Source: Sodiomyces alkalinus F11
Taxonomy: Eukaryota; Ascomycota; Sordariomycetes; Glomerellales; Plectosphaerellaceae
Length of the DNA: 64,000 nt
Direction of reading: 5' to 3'
Assembly: GCF_003711515.1 (NCBI RefSeq)
Contig: NW_021167080.1
Location: forward strand, 2,253,394-2,317,393
This document shows, one piece after another, positions 62,213 through 64,000 of the stretch. The notes under the pieces are model-generated. The model was not told where the DNA came from. It was given only the letters and a program-made list of their open reading frames with translations, and did no database searches. A program made the position numbers and the translations under genes. Position 1 is the stretch's first letter. Each line of letters begins with the position of its first letter.

Positions 62213-64000
62213 CCGTAGCAGAATCCTCGCGCTAAACAGTTTAGGGGTATTATCTTCGCTATCGCGAGGGTATTAGTAGATGCCTTAGGCTTTTAATAGG
62301 ATATATAGCCAGAGATTATTATAGTAGCCACTTACCTATATAACCGCACTCCACGTAAGGATCTAGGCTAGTAGACGCCTAAGGGAGCGTTAAACGCGTG
62401 GCTATAAAAGGAGGGTATCGTTAGCTTTATAGCTAAAACCACTAATCCCTCTATTAGCCACCTAAAGAGGTACGGTTCTAAGGCGTACGCGTTAACTGCT
62501 AACTACCTACGAGGAAGGCGTAAGAATAAAAAGCTTGCGCTGAGGGTATATGTCGGTTATTTAATCGGATATAAGGGCATTAATATTTTTCGGATTTTAG
62601 TTCCTTAATTAGGGGATAGGATCCTGCATATAAGGGACGTTATCTTTAACGAGTTAGTCCTTTATAAAAATAGGGAGAAAGAGCCTAATATGCCTATACC
62701 TATACAGCTTTTCGATAACCTTAATCTACTATTAGACTAGGGTATTTAAGACCCTTTTAGCATTATAATAGATATCGTCGATTTCGGTATACCTATAGTA
62801 ATATAGTAGAACTCCACGATAAAGGCGTTATAAGAGGGAAGGAGGCGTTAATAATAGTCTTAATCGTTAAGATCTAGGGGGGTGGCCGGCGATGGTAGTA
62901 AAGGATTAAAAACCGTTACTAATGTAAAAGCCACTAAAACCGCCTCTAAAAACTAATAGGTTACTGACTAAGAGGTATTACCTGAAACGGCTACCACGGT
63001 CGCGGTAGGCACGGTTCCTACCATTATGCCTGCCGTTATTCCTACCGTTAGTTCTTCCTCTTTAACTACTATTTTACCCTCCTCTTTAATAATAGCACTA
63101 AAAGTACTAATTTTACCCTCTTTAATAACCTCTTCTTCTTTAATGCCTATTTATACGCCCTTTTTGCCACCTCCTAATAATCCTTAGACGTCTATAGCTA
63201 TAGTGGTTAAACGTAGCAACGATACTAGTAGTTACTCCTTTAGTTCTTCCTCTACCTTAGAAAAGGCTATAGGTAAGGCTACCGACGATACCGTCGGAAT
63301 AGGATTATTATCACCTAACTAATCCGTTATTAAAGGGGCCACTACTACTACCGGTACTCCTTAATCTAATCTATAAATAACAACCCTATCTTTAGCAGCT
63401 AAGTTTAATCCTACTACTACTACTACTATCGCGGCCTAATAACTAACCTCTTATTCGCCTGCTTTAGCTTTAACGTCTACCACTATAAGGAGGCCTACTC
63501 GTAATCGCCAACCTCCCTCTAAGTACGATGATTACGTCTCCTACTACACCTTTAAGAAGCCGAAAAAGCCGCTATTACGCCGAGAAATACCTAAGGAACT
63601 ATTAAATTAGTATTAGATACTAAAAAACCCCTATAAGCTATAATAGCTTAGGGCAGCCGTATAAGAGGTGGATACACTTAGGTTAATAGGCATCTTTAAA
63701 GCAGCAGAGCAGCCCTAGGGTAGGCAACGTGCCTTAGACCTTAAATAGGTCTTTAAGTATAAGGTTAACCCGTTAGGGTACGTTAGTAAGTTTAAGGCGA
63801 GGTTATACGTGCGAGGAGATTAATAGCCTAAAAATCACCTTAACGCCTACGCCTCTACCCTTACCGGCAGGACCTTTAGGTTATTAATAGCTATTACTGT
63901 CTATTTTAACCTGGAGACACGTTAGCTTAATACCGTTAACGCCTTCACTAACGCTACCCTTAACGAAGAGATTTACGTTAAGGATCCACCTAGCTAGCCG
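62213..64000 (+). mobile_element. Copia-3 retrotransposon, right part, truncated by window end
   Basis: The plus strand continues the Copia integrase begun at 42025-42146: QNPRAKQFRGIIFAIARVLV, DIWPEIIVATYLYNRTPRKD and LRVYVGYLIGYKGINIFRI (about 62550-62600), a long low-complexity Ser/Thr/Pro linker (62950-63450), then the RT start RALDLKWVFKYKVNPLGYV and NTVNAFTNATLNEEIYV up to the window end. Stops are of RIP type. Orientation is opposite to Copia-1. Confidence 0.8.

Overview
The window is nuclear DNA of a filamentous ascomycete. The best fit is a Sordariomycete, judged from seven intron-bearing genes (introns mostly 53-140 nt, GT-AG with one GC-AG) whose products read like SAP30, Mdj1, PalA, Avl9, Hog1, glycogen phosphorylase and a group III G-alpha (GNA-3 type). 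I give no species. RIP (repeat-induced point mutation) is evident: transposon DNA on both sides has lost nearly all CpA/TpG, gained TpA and kept CpG.

Layout. (1) 1-3600: RIP-mutated Copia remnant on the minus strand. (2) 3.6-35.7 kb: gene island. Plus strand: SAP30 (5122-5741), MDJ1 (6499-8266), palA (11445-14756). Minus strand: AVL9 (15225-18050), HOG1 (19692-21235), GPH1 (25882-29633), gna-3 (31965-33358). Intergenic spaces are long (up to 4.6 kb) and carry short palindromic motifs of the TACCTTAGGTA and TACTCCGTA kinds; a 238-bp MITE-like inverted repeat lies at 4493-4730. (3) 35.7-64 kb: a nest of RIP-mutated LTR retrotransposons. A Copia element with two LTRs (35745-42024, minus) abuts the genes. 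A second Copia (plus, 42025-42146 and 62213-64000) is split by a chromodomain Gypsy element (Gypsy-1, 42147-62212, 330-nt LTRs, TSD CCGTA). Gypsy-1 is itself interrupted twice: by a 3.7-kb non-autonomous relative in opposite orientation (45998-49697, TSD GATCC) and by a second Gypsy (Gypsy-2, 53547-60175, two 223-nt LTRs, TSD TACCC).

How the genes relate. Several island genes belong to environmental signalling and response: ambient pH sensing (PalA), the osmotic/stress MAP kinase (Hog1), nutrient/cAMP signalling (G-alpha) and glycogen mobilisation (phosphorylase). This is ordinary core-genome content and I see no operon-like or secondary-metabolite cluster logic. The less ordinary material is in the transposon block: an extra ORF in env position in Gypsy-1, an antisense ORF in Gypsy-2, tandem repeats inside the non-autonomous element, and an LTR pair that records RIP directionally because the copy next to the genes is far less mutated.
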